Shown here: piece after piece, positions 34,431 through 41,252 of the stretch
Layout: every line of letters begins with the position of its first letter
Position numbering within the stretch: position 1 is the first letter of the stretch
NCBI GenBank assembly: GCA_964633225.1
Contig: CAZWFQ010000030.1
Coordinates: 1-41,252 of the forward strand
Reading direction: 5' to 3'
Length of the DNA stretch: 41,252 bases
Source of the DNA: JAKQIM01 sp964633225
Lineage (GTDB): Bacteria > Chloroflexota > Anaerolineae > Anaerolineales > UBA4823
Position numbers and translations under genes: made by a program
Notes under the pieces: generated by a model
The model's database searches: none
Told to the model about the DNA's origin: nothing
What the model saw: only the letters and a program-made list of their open reading frames with translations

Positions 34431-36307
34431 GCACGCCACAGAGATCTGCACAACCCCAACGCCGCGGCGGCCCTATGGGCGGCCCAATGGGGCACGGCCC
34501 CATGGGCGGCATGATGAAGGGCGAGAAGGCGCGTGACTTTAAAGGTACCATGCGCAAGCTGATCCAGTACCTGGGGCGTTACAAGCTGGCAGTCGGCATC
34601 GTGATGCTGGTTGCCGTTGCCTCCACGATCTTTAATATCCTTGGCCCCAAGATCTTGGGTAGAGCTACCACCAAGTTGTTTGAAGGCGTGATGGCCCAGG
34701 TGGCGGGTGTGGGCGAGATCGACTTCGTCTACATTGGCAACGTTTTGTTAACGGTGCTGGCTCTTTACCTGGCTTCGACTGCTTTCTCTTATATCCAGGG
34801 CTGGATCATGGCGAACATTTCTACCAACATCGCCTACCGCCTGCGCAAAGACATCTCTCAGAAGATCAACCGCCTGCCGCTGAGGTATTTCGACGGCACC
34901 ACCCACGGCGAAGTGCTCTCGCGCATCACCAACGACGTGGATACGGTCAACCAGACCCTCAGCCAGAGCCTGACCCAGATCGTCACCTCGGTGGTGACGG
35001 TGTTGGGCGTGCTGGTGATGATGTTCAGCATCAACTGGGTCATGACCCTGGCCTCGCTTGTGATCATCCCGCTTTCCCTGGCTTTTGTAGGCCTGATCGT
35101 CAGCCGCTCGCAGAAGTACTTCAAGCAGCAGCAAGATTACCTGGGCCATGTCAACGGGCATGTGGAAGAGATGTACGGTGGGCATGTGGTGATGAAAGCC
35201 TTTAATGGCGAGGAAGATAGCATTCGGAAGTTTGAAGAATACAACACGGTACTCTACCAGGCTGCCTGGAAATCGCAGTTCCTCTCTGGCATGATGATGC
35301 CGGTGATGGGCTTCATCGGCAACCTGGGTTTTGTGGTGGTGAGCATCCTGGGCAGCTACCTGGTCATCCAGAAGGCCATTACCCTGGGTGATGTGCAGGC
35401 GTTCATCCAATATGTGCGCAACTTCACCCAGCCCATTGCCCAATTGGCCAACACCTCCAACGTTTTACAGCAGACCGCTGCCGCGGCCGAGCGCGTTTTT
35501 GCCTTCCTGGCAGAAGTTGAGGAAGTGCCCGATACATCGGATCCAATCAAGCTGGAGAAGGTGGAAGGCCGGGTTGAGTTCAGAGAGGTGCACTTTGGCT
35601 ATTCTCCCGATAAGATCATCATCAATGACTTCTGTACCGAGGTCGAACCGGGCCACAAGATTGCCATTGTGGGCCCCACCGGGGCCGGTAAGACCACCAT
35701 GGTCAAGCTGTTAATGCGCTTCTACGATGTCAATACCGGGGCTATCCTGGTGGATGGACACGATATCCGCGACCTCACCCGCCACGACCTGCGCAAGATG
35801 TTCGGTATGGTGTTGCAAGATACCTGGCTGTACAACGATACGATTATGGAGAACATCCGCTATGGACGCCCGGACGCCACCGACGAAGAAGTGATCGCCG
35901 CCGCCAAGGCCGCCCATGTGGACCACTTTGTGCATACCCTGCCCGATGGCTACAACATGGTGCTTAATGAAGAAGCTAGCAACATCTCGCAGGGGCAGAT
36001 GCAGCTTTTGACCATTGCCCGTGCCGTGCTGGCAGACCCCAAGATCCTGATCCTCGATGAGGCCACCAGCTCGGTGGACACGCGTACCGAGGTGCTGATC
36101 CAGCGCGCCATGGACAAGCTGATGGAAGGCCGCACCAGCTTCGTCATTGCCCACCGCCTGTCAACCATCCGCGACGCTGAGAGGATCCTGGTGATGCGCG
36201 ACGGTGACATCGTAGAGCAGGGCAGCCACGAAGAGTTGTTGCAGCGCGGCGGCTTCTACGCCGAGCTGTACAACAGTCAGTTTGAAGGCGCACCGGTAAC
36301 TGCGTAA
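34427..36307 (+). CDS. Heterodimeric ABC exporter subunit with canonical catalytic residues
   Basis: 626 residues, overlapping the partner gene (ATGA). A Gly/Met-rich, basic N-terminus (about 11-30) precedes six membrane helices (about 50-345) and an ATPase domain (about 380-620). Walker A is GPTGAGKTT, the Walker B block LILDEATSSVD keeps E545, and the switch is H576 (IAHRLST). The signature is altered to NISQGQMQLL. Because each ATP site combines Walker motifs from one chain with the signature from the other, this altered signature falls in the same site as the partner's D666/Q697. One site is therefore degenerate and the other intact. It probably exports a drug, lipid or peptide. It ends before a perfect inverted repeat. 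Confidence 0.94.
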   Translation: MSTPQRSAQPQRRGGPMGGPMGHGPMGGMMKGEKARDFKGTMRKLIQYLGRYKLAVGIVMLVAVASTIFNILGPKILGRATTKLFEGVMAQVAGVGEIDFVYIGNVLLTVLALYLASTAFSYIQGWIMANISTNIAYRLRKDISQKINRLPLRYFDGTTHGEVLSRITNDVDTVNQTLSQSLTQIVTSVVTVLGVLVMMFSINWVMTLASLVIIPLSLAFVGLIVSRSQKYFKQQQDYLGHVNGHVEEMYGGHVVMKAFNGEEDSIRKFEEYNTVLYQAAWKSQFLSGMMMPVMGFIGNLGFVVVSILGSYLVIQKAITLGDVQAFIQYVRNFTQPIAQLANTSNVLQQTAAAAERVFAFLAEVEEVPDTSDPIKLEKVEGRVEFREVHFGYSPDKIIINDFCTEVEPGHKIAIVGPTGAGKTTMVKLLMRFYDVNTGAILVDGHDIRDLTRHDLRKMFGMVLQDTWLYNDTIMENIRYGRPDATDEEVIAAAKAAHVDHFVHTLPDGYNMVLNEEASNISQGQMQLLTIARAVLADPKILILDEATSSVDTRTEVLIQRAMDKLMEGRTSFVIAHRLSTIRDAERILVMRDGDIVEQGSHEELLQRGGFYAELYNSQFEGAPVTA

Positions 36308-36344
36308 ACCTTTGGACCGCGAAGGGTGCGAAAAACATGGGAAT

Positions 36345-36390
36345 GCAACAGGATGCAAGGATATAAATAAAAATCCTTGCATCCTGTTGC
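36345..36390. terminator. Perfect 18-bp inverted repeat between convergent genes
   Basis: GCAACAGGATGCAAGGAT (36345-36362) and its exact complement (36373-36390) enclose a 10-base A/T loop. It lies between the ABC exporter gene and the membrane-protein gene, abutting the latter's stop codon at 36391. No U-tract follows on either strand. It is probably a bidirectional terminator or 3'-end protector. Confidence 0.82.
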
Positions 36391-37194
36391 TTAGATTGTT
36401 GTAACGACTTCAGTCGCTTCTTTAGTGAATTCCAAGTAAGCCAGGGTTTTGCAGGTAATTCCCAGTGGGTAGGCCGCCAGGCTGCCCAGGGTGCTCAAGA
36501 TGCGGTAGGTCGATGTAGGGTTAACCAGCGCATACGCTTGGAGCAAACTGGTCTGGCTTGGCTCGATCCCGTGGACGATGGCGGCAATGCTGCCGGAGAA
36601 GATTGTGATGCCGAGCTGGATCACCCCGAGGAGCAAATAGATCACCAGCAAAGAGCCTATTTTCTTGCCCGTTAGCTTTAGCCCGGCATTGATCGTATCG
36701 CCAAGATCGGCAGATTTACGGAAGAGTACCTGGCAAGTTGGAAAAGCAACTAAAACCAGGTAGATGATGACAAAGGCCAGCAGGGGGAAAAGGCTATTCG
36801 GCCAGGTGAAATGCATACCGTTGGTTAGCGAGCTCCGGGCAAAGACAAACCACAGGATCGCAACCGGGATGGTCAGCAGCAGCGCCAGGATGATGATCAC
36901 AAAATTTGTGATCACCAGATCTACCAGAGATTTCTTGATCGTATTCCAGATCTGGAGAATGCCGGGTTGTCTGCCCTGTTCGATCTCATAAATCACTTGC
37001 ATTACACCGGCACTGCCAATCAGCATGCTGGCGATACCAACAGGGAAGACGATGAAACAAACGGGGATCATCATGGAACTTGGGATTGCGGTACTAATAA
37101 ACTGCATCAAGAAAACTGGCAGTGTGAAGGCATATACCACCGGATGTTTCCATACTCGCGACCAGCTTTTAGAGAATAAGTCTTTGTAGTTCAT
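36391..37194 (-). CDS. Multi-pass membrane protein of unknown function
   Basis: 267 residues with about six hydrophobic segments (roughly 18-36, 42-66, 92-117, 134-157, 180-205 and 235-258). The short N-terminal region MNYKDLFSKSWSRVWKHP and a Gly-rich middle (AGLKLTGKKIGSLLVIYLL) recall the DUF4013/glycerophosphodiesterase-associated membrane families, but I cannot assign one with confidence. No catalytic motif is seen. The gene begins 9 bases after the zinc-ribbon/HEAT gene and is probably co-transcribed with it; the ribosome binding site is weak, suggesting coupling. Confidence 0.75.
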   Translation of the reverse strand: MNYKDLFSKSWSRVWKHPVVYAFTLPVFLMQFISTAIPSSMMIPVCFIVFPVGIASMLIGSAGVMQVIYEIEQGRQPGILQIWNTIKKSLVDLVITNFVIIILALLLTIPVAILWFVFARSSLTNGMHFTWPNSLFPLLAFVIIYLVLVAFPTCQVLFRKSADLGDTINAGLKLTGKKIGSLLVIYLLLGVIQLGITIFSGSIAAIVHGIEPSQTSLLQAYALVNPTSTYRILSTLGSLAAYPLGITCKTLAYLEFTKEATEVVTTI

Positions 37195-37203
37195 AGGGGC
37201 AGT

Positions 37204-37944
37204 TCAGCGCGATAGGATTTTTATGATCTCTTTGGCGAGTTTTTTAATGCTTGGGTGTTTGTCCTTCAGCAGCGGGCGAATCTCATCCACGGTTTCACCA
37301 GCCCTGAGTTTTCCGAGTGCGTCCAAAGCCCAGTAACGAACGGGGGCTTCGGGATCTTTTAGCGCCTTCACCAACCCGGGCAGGGCGCGTTGGTCGCCGA
37401 TCTCGCCTAAGGCGATGGCCGCACCAAAGCGGGCATCTGGGTCTGCGCTGGTCAACAGCTTGATCAATGCCTCAACTGCCTCTGGGCCGAACATACGGAT
37501 GCCGGAAATGGCGGTGGGGTGGTTGCTTGGGTCATCTAGCTGTAGCAGCAGCCGATCCAGGTAAGCTTCTTGCGAGCGAACGGCAGCTTGCAAGGCCTGC
37601 TTGCGCTCAAGATCGTGTTTCTCTTTCTTTTCCAGCCAGGTCGTTTGCCGCCGCCACGCCCTTTGCAAGTTGGCCCCACATTTTTTACAGTGGATGGCAG
37701 CAACACTGTTCATCGTGTAGCAAAAGGGGCAACCAACCTGGAGCACCGCACCGCAAGCATCGCAAAATTTGTTGAAACTTGCATTGATTGCACCGCATGC
37801 CTGGCAGATCAACTGCCCAGCCTTGGTCCAATCTGTCATCACAATGGTCGAGCCGCAAGCCGGGCACTTGAATGGACGGTTAGGATTGATGGCCTCTCCG
37901 AGGGTAAAATTACAGGCCGGGCAGTTCAATAGCTCTAGCTTCAT
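37204..37944 (-). CDS. Triple zinc-ribbon and HEAT-repeat protein
   Basis: 246 residues; AAGGGA upstream of the ATG. The first 90 residues carry six CxxC knuckles (8-11, 27-30, 47-50, 61-64, 72-75 and 86-89), enough for three zinc ribbons. A charged helix (about 95-130) leads to HEAT/PBS-lyase-like repeats (about 135-245), with the recurring pattern DPDARFGAAIALGEIGD and PEAPVRYWALDALGKL. Such repeats make a protein-binding solenoid. It has no membrane segment but is encoded with a membrane protein, so it may be its cytoplasmic partner (inference). Confidence 0.85.
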   Translation of the reverse strand: MKLELLNCPACNFTLGEAINPNRPFKCPACGSTIVMTDWTKAGQLICQACGAINASFNKFCDACGAVLQVGCPFCYTMNSVAAIHCKKCGANLQRAWRRQTTWLEKKEKHDLERKQALQAAVRSQEAYLDRLLLQLDDPSNHPTAISGIRMFGPEAVEALIKLLTSADPDARFGAAIALGEIGDQRALPGLVKALKDPEAPVRYWALDALGKLRAGETVDEIRPLLKDKHPSIKKLAKEIIKILSR

Positions 37945-38112
37945 TGTCTATTCCCTTCATCTTTGAATACTGTGGAAGTTTAGCCCAAAAAAACGCCTCT
38001 GTACAGGGAAATTGATAGAATAACGTAAATTCTGGGTTGGCGAAAAAAGGGACAACTCCAGAAACTCTTACACTCAAATTGGCGTTAAAATACCTGCATT
38101 GCGGAGGTGAGA

Positions 38113-39036
38113 ATGAAAGTTGCGATCCTTGGAACCGGGGGCGTGGGCGGCTATTATGGTGCTCTGCTGGCTCAGCAGGGTGAAGATGTCACCTTTGTGG
38201 CGCGCGGCGCTCATCTGCAAGCCATTCGCCAGAACGGCCTGGAGATTAAGAGCATTCATGGCGATGTGACCATCTTCCCAGCCAGGGCCACCGATCAACT
38301 GGCGCAGGTTGGGCCGGTTGACCTGGTGCTCTTCTGCGTGAAAACGTATGATACCAGGCAGTTTGCATCTGATTTGGCACCCCTCTTGGGCAGCAATACG
38401 CTGGTGTTGAGCTTGCAGAACGGTGTGGAAGCGGCAGAACAGATCGGCCAATTTGTGGGTATGCCGCGCATGCTTGGCGGGGCTACCTGGGTTTCCTCAG
38501 CGATTGAGTCTCCTGGGGTTATCCGGCAGGTTTCCCAATTCCGCCGCGTGGTGCTGGGTGAGCTGGATGGCAGCCTTACCCCGCGTCTGCAGGCTGTCTT
38601 TCAAGCCTTCGACAAGACCGGCATCACGGTCGAGATCACCCAGGATATTGCTAAGGTGCTGTGGACGAAATTCATCTTTATCTCGGCTGCCAGCAGCCTG
38701 GGCTCTCTGACGCGCCTGCCGCTGGGCGATTACCGCGCTGTGCCCGAGACGCGCAGCCTGATGATCCAACTGATGCGCGAGGTAGAAAGCGTGGCCCGTG
38801 CCCAGGGGGTGGCCTTGGACCCTGATGTGATCGAAAAGTCGCTCACCTTCATCGACCAGGCGGCTCCGGCGATCAAAGCCTCGATGCAAAGCGACATTGC
38901 TGCCGGGCGCCGTTCAGAGATTGAAGCCATGATCGGCGCCATTGGGCGCAAAGGCCGTGCGGCCGGCGTCCCTACGCCGATAGCAGACATGGTGTATGCC
39001 GCTTTGCTGCCAGTTGAAGTCAAGGCGCGTGGTTAA
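38113..39036 (+). CDS. panE: 2-dehydropantoate 2-reductase family protein
   Basis: 307 residues. The ATG at 38113 has GGAGG 5 bases upstream, better than the in-frame GTG at 38107. The NADPH-binding motif is AILGTGGVGGYYGALLA, followed by VTFVARGAHLQAI, LVLFCVKTYDT and the conserved SLQNGVE. The C-terminal helical domain has the likely catalytic lysine in KVLWTKFIF, but the usual Asn-rich stretch after it reads ISAASSLGSLTR. The enzyme family reduces ketopantoate to pantoate for coenzyme A synthesis. Several paralogues act on other 2-oxo acids, so the gene name is tentative. No other pantothenate gene is nearby. Confidence 0.85.
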   Translation: MKVAILGTGGVGGYYGALLAQQGEDVTFVARGAHLQAIRQNGLEIKSIHGDVTIFPARATDQLAQVGPVDLVLFCVKTYDTRQFASDLAPLLGSNTLVLSLQNGVEAAEQIGQFVGMPRMLGGATWVSSAIESPGVIRQVSQFRRVVLGELDGSLTPRLQAVFQAFDKTGITVEITQDIAKVLWTKFIFISAASSLGSLTRLPLGDYRAVPETRSLMIQLMREVESVARAQGVALDPDVIEKSLTFIDQAAPAIKASMQSDIAAGRRSEIEAMIGAIGRKGRAAGVPTPIADMVYAALLPVEVKARG

Positions 39037-39053
39037 TCAAACCGGCTCCTGAT

Positions 39054-40247
39054 CTAGCCTAAGTATTCGGCTGCTTGCTGTGCCGTCAGGCGCGTGACGA
39101 ACTGCTCGTCTTCAGTGCCGTTGACCAGGTATTCGTAATCGGTGCGGTAAAGATAATAAGTGCCGCATTGGGGACATTGGAGAAGTTGTAATTCTCGCTC
39201 GCTGTGAGAAGTTCTCAGGTCTTTTACCAAAACCAGGTGTTTACATGCGTCTGGTAGGTCAATATCGTGCTCTTCCCAGCCATATTTCTGGTAACCGTAT
39301 GATTCATCGCCTAGCTGTGAGCAAATAGGGCAAGCCTCAGCCCAGCGCAGCACTCTCAGTGCCCGCAGGGTGTTCCATCGGCTGGGACGGCCTACCGCTT
39401 CCATGTCGAAGTAGGTTTTGCCGGTATGGCGTGCCCCGAGCTTCCACGTTCCGTCTGCAGATCGGCGGCTGTTCAGCAAATCCAGGGCGGGTTGGGTGCG
39501 TGGATCTTGGTCTGCCCCGAAACAACAGAAATAGTCCAGCGCTGTCAGCAGATCATAGAACCAATAAGGTGGGAAGGAGAAGCTGCCCCACTGTTTTTTG
39601 AGCGGTTCCCCTTGTTCAAGGCCCAGGGAATGTGCCAGTAAGAAGGCCTGGCCCCTGGTTTCGGCCTGTTCCAATGCCAGCATGGGGTAGCGCCGGCGAG
39701 CCTGCATCAGGCCTTCCAGGGCCATCAGCGTACCTTCGTAAGCGTATTCCACCGCCCCCGGCGTCTCGTTGGGCAGCCAGCTTCCGTCTGCTTGCTGTTG
39801 GCTTGCCAGGAAGGCAGCCATGCGCGGCAGGGCTGTGTTGGGGCAGCCAAAATAACAGCCCAGCGAGAGCACCAGCGCCGAAACGCCCAGGTCTTGGATG
39901 CCCTGGCGGCGCGAAAAGCGCACCTCTTCGCCCTGGTACAGCCCTTGCGCCAGCAGCTGCTCGCAGCCCCGCAGTGCCTGGGGATGGCCCTCTGGCAGGC
40001 CAAGCAGCTTCAGCAGGTACAGGCTGTAGGTGGTTGAGAGCCATTTGCCGTTGTACAGGCTGTTGTTCCATAGCCCATCTTGCCCTTGCCTGCTAAGCAG
40101 ATCGGCGCACCAACCCTCATGTGCCAGCCGTGCTCGCTCGGCAGCCCAATCTGCCTCCGGAGCGTCGAGTACATCGCGCATCACCTGCCAGCGAATCGAT
40201 GGGTCGCTTTCAAGCAGCCAGTGGGTGGTTTCTGTGTTCATTTCCAT
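39054..40247 (-). CDS. Prenyltransferase-fold (alpha/alpha barrel) protein with C-terminal zinc ribbon
   Basis: 397 residues. Repeated motifs such as RQGQDGLWNN, QQADGSWLPNE and RSADGTWKLGARH are the QxxDGSW-type repeats of the terpene cyclase/prenyltransferase toroid fold. The Asp-rich catalytic motif of squalene-hopene cyclases is not seen, so enzymatic activity is doubtful. The C-terminus adds cysteine pairs (CPIC and CPQCG, about 50 residues apart) that could bind zinc. The start at 40247 is uncertain, as an ATG two codons later is equally possible; neither has a strong ribosome binding site. TACAAT at 40299-40304 on the minus strand may be its -10. Its function is unknown. Confidence 0.75.
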   Translation of the reverse strand: MEMNTETTHWLLESDPSIRWQVMRDVLDAPEADWAAERARLAHEGWCADLLSRQGQDGLWNNSLYNGKWLSTTYSLYLLKLLGLPEGHPQALRGCEQLLAQGLYQGEEVRFSRRQGIQDLGVSALVLSLGCYFGCPNTALPRMAAFLASQQQADGSWLPNETPGAVEYAYEGTLMALEGLMQARRRYPMLALEQAETRGQAFLLAHSLGLEQGEPLKKQWGSFSFPPYWFYDLLTALDYFCCFGADQDPRTQPALDLLNSRRSADGTWKLGARHTGKTYFDMEAVGRPSRWNTLRALRVLRWAEACPICSQLGDESYGYQKYGWEEHDIDLPDACKHLVLVKDLRTSHSERELQLLQCPQCGTYYLYRTDYEYLVNGTEDEQFVTRLTAQQAAEYLG

Positions 40248-40298
40248 ATTTGATATTTACTGTTTTGGGACTGAGAGAAGGCCAATCCATTTGTTGTT

Positions 40299-40304
40299 AT
40301 TGTA
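40299..40304 (-). promoter_or_regulatory. Possible -10 element for the prenyltransferase-fold gene
   Basis: TACAAT on the minus strand lies 52 bases from the ATG at 40247, directly beyond the inverted repeat that ends the upstream gene. The -35 match is poor. Confidence 0.3.
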
Positions 40305-40324
40305 ACAGGCTACAGCGCTTTTAT

Positions 40325-40369
40325 AACAAAGATGGTGAGGCGCAGATACACCGCCTCACCATCTTTGTT
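40325..40369 (-). terminator. Perfect 18-bp inverted repeat after the DUF5679-like gene
   Basis: AACAAAGATGGTGAGGCG (40325-40342) and its exact complement (40352-40369) flank a 9-base loop. In the minus direction it begins 15 bases after the stop codon of the mini zinc-ribbon gene and is followed by the weak A/T stretch ATAA, not by a U-tract. It separates that gene from the prenyltransferase-fold gene. Confidence 0.8.
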
Positions 40370-40384
40370 GACGAAAGCCCAAGC

Positions 40385-40540
40385 TTACTTTTTCTTGCTG
40401 GACAAGAAGGTCGTCACCTTGGTTTTGCACACGGGGCAAGTGCCCTGGGCCATGTTGCGGCCGTTGGCAGTTGTTTTGGTCTCGCCGTCTTTGACATCAA
40501 CCTTCTTCTTGCATTTGACACAATAACCCTGGAATTCCAT
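40385..40540 (-). CDS. 51-residue zinc-ribbon mini-protein (DUF5679-like)
   Basis: The start is an ATG at 40540 with AAAGGAG 8 bases upstream; the stop is TAA at 40385. The protein reads MEFQGYCVKCKKKVDV at the start, then GRNMAQGTCPVCKTKV and a Lys/Ser-rich end. The two cysteine pairs (C7/C10 and C35/C38) form a complete zinc ribbon. The pattern GYCVKC ... G.CPVC.TK matches what I know of DUF5679 proteins, small basic proteins found in Chloroflexota and others, of unknown function. A strong promoter (40635-40663), ribosome binding site and terminator frame it as an independent, well-expressed gene. Confidence 0.85.
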   Translation of the reverse strand: MEFQGYCVKCKKKVDVKDGETKTTANGRNMAQGTCPVCKTKVTTFLSSKKK

Positions 40541-40634
40541 GTTAAATTCTCCTTTCTAGTATCTTGAGGATAATTTGGAGTTTGTTCTGCACGTCTCCAA
40601 ACCACCCTCTCCAATTTCGAACAAACGATAATCA

Positions 40635-40663
40635 TTTATAGTATATTTTTCAACATCTGGCAA
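40635..40663 (-). promoter_or_regulatory. Strong minus-strand promoter for the mini zinc-ribbon gene
   Basis: On the minus strand, TTGCCA (40658-40663) is separated by exactly 17 bases from TATAAA (40635-40640), each matching the sigma-70 consensus at 5 of 6 positions. The predicted transcript has a leader of about 88 bases, in which TTTGGAG and CTCCAAA could form a 7-bp stem. Confidence 0.65.
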
Positions 40664-40725
40664 TCATTTTTCGAAGCAATTTCTCCTCGCTTTGTACATG
40701 CCATCTTCACAACTTCTTCATACTT

Positions 40726-40753
40726 TTGTACTAGAATGTCTTTATCTTATTAT
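40726..40753 (+). promoter_or_regulatory. Possible promoter for the polyferredoxin gene
   Basis: TTGTAC (40726-40731) and TATTAT (40748-40753) are 16 bases apart. The -10 matches at 5 of 6 positions and the -35 at only 3. It would give a leader of about 30 bases before the ATG at 40790. Confidence 0.35.
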
Positions 40754-40789
40754 GAGGCACAGGGGTTCCCGGATTCCTTTGGAGGTTCT

Positions 40790-41252
40790 ATGATCACCGT
40801 GTTTGGCAAGCGCATCCGCCTTTTCAGGCCGCGCAGCATCTGGATCCGCAAAGTGGTCCAGCTTTTCTTCTTCGTACTGATCGCCCTGATCGCGGTCAAC
40901 CATACCCTGGCGGAAGACGGAGGGGGCATTCCATTGCTTTCTAAGGCCTCGCTGCATGCCCTTTGTCCATTTGGCGGGGTGGTGACGCTGTATGAGTTTG
41001 TCACCCAGGGTACCTTTGTGCAGAAGGTTCACCAATCATCCTTCGTGCTGATGGTACTCAGCTTCTTGCTGGCGGTGCTCTTTGGCCCGGTCTTCTGCGG
41101 CTGGGTTTGCCCCCTGGGCACTGTGCAAGAGTGGGTCAGCCGCTTGGGGCGTAAGTTCTTCCGCCGGCGCTTCAACCACTTTGTCCCGCCGTCCCTAGAT
41201 CGCATCCTGCGCTACGCCCGCTACCTGGTGCTGGCCTGGGTCATCTATATGA
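40790..41252 (+). CDS. NapH/YccM-like 4Fe-4S membrane polyferredoxin, partial
   Basis: The ATG at 40790 has GGAGG 4 bases upstream; the frame is open to the window edge (154 residues). It has membrane helices at about 23-38 and 83-101, then the motif CGWVCPLGTVQEW with C103 and C107, preceded by HALCPFGGV (C59). This arrangement is that of the NapH/NosR/CcoG-like polyferredoxin family. In complete proteins it is followed by further helices and ferredoxin-type CxxCxxCxxxCP clusters, which would lie beyond the window. These proteins pass electrons across or along the membrane to oxidoreductases. The partner enzyme is not visible here. Confidence 0.88.
   Translation, partial: MITVFGKRIRLFRPRSIWIRKVVQLFFFVLIALIAVNHTLAEDGGGIPLLSKASLHALCPFGGVVTLYEFVTQGTFVQKVHQSSFVLMVLSFLLAVLFGPVFCGWVCPLGTVQEWVSRLGRKFFRRRFNHFVPPSLDRILRYARYLVLAWVIYM

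Noticed and set aside
38068..38091. TTACAC and TAAAAT as a promoter for the 2-dehydropantoate reductase gene
   Set aside because: The spacer is only 12 bases, too short for a sigma-70 promoter; the TAAAAT alone is weak evidence.

Overview
The window is about 41 kb of GC-rich, gene-dense DNA that most resembles a member of Chloroflexota, probably Anaerolineae. That placement is an inference. It rests on lipoproteins with long Thr/Pro-rich linkers after the lipobox, membrane-GAF sensor kinases, an M32 carboxypeptidase, a DUF5679-type mini zinc ribbon and the nadC-nadA-nadB cluster. There is no rRNA, tRNA, CRISPR array or insertion sequence that I can support. One run of exactly 100 N (2054-2153) marks an assembly gap.

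Layout. (1) 1-3018, minus strand: a phage-like head module consisting of a prohead protease, a major capsid protein and two tandem paralogous small proteins, the last cut by the window edge. It is preceded by a non-coding leader of about 275 bases with two hairpins and a promoter. (2) 3019-12013, minus strand: a signalling operon of CheR methyltransferase, CheB-type methylesterase, two membrane-GAF proteins without kinase domains, a 1192-residue hybrid histidine kinase with three receiver domains, and a receiver-HD-GYP protein. No MCP, CheA or CheW is present. (3) 12088-12112: back-to-back -10 elements inside an inverted repeat, driving the signalling operon leftwards and nadC rightwards. (4) 12119-15854, plus: nadC-nadA-nadB, the aspartate route to NAD. 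(5) 15938-24380, plus: a WD40/peptidoglycan-binding lipoprotein, a HIT hydrolase, a beta-propeller lipoprotein, an alpha/beta hydrolase and a membrane M28 peptidase. (6) 24453-26376, minus: a zinc-ribbon membrane protein and an M32 carboxypeptidase. (7) 26657-36307, plus: a MacA-like adaptor, a MacB-like ATPase and permease, a response regulator, a sensor kinase and a heterodimeric ABC exporter, which together look like one stress- or drug-responsive export locus. (8) 36391-41252: a membrane protein and a zinc-ribbon/HEAT protein (minus), a 2-dehydropantoate 2-reductase-like protein (plus), a prenyltransferase-fold protein and a DUF5679 mini-protein (both minus), and the start of a NapH-like polyferredoxin (plus).

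How the genes work together. The strongest candidate for an undescribed system is the CheR/CheB plus GAF-sensor plus hybrid-kinase plus HD-GYP operon. It pairs the chemotaxis adaptation enzymes with sensors that are not chemoreceptors and ends in a predicted c-di-GMP phosphodiesterase. Gene ends in this window are repeatedly marked by long, nearly perfect inverted repeats that lack a U-tract. The ABC pair shows the residue pattern of one degenerate and one canonical ATP site.
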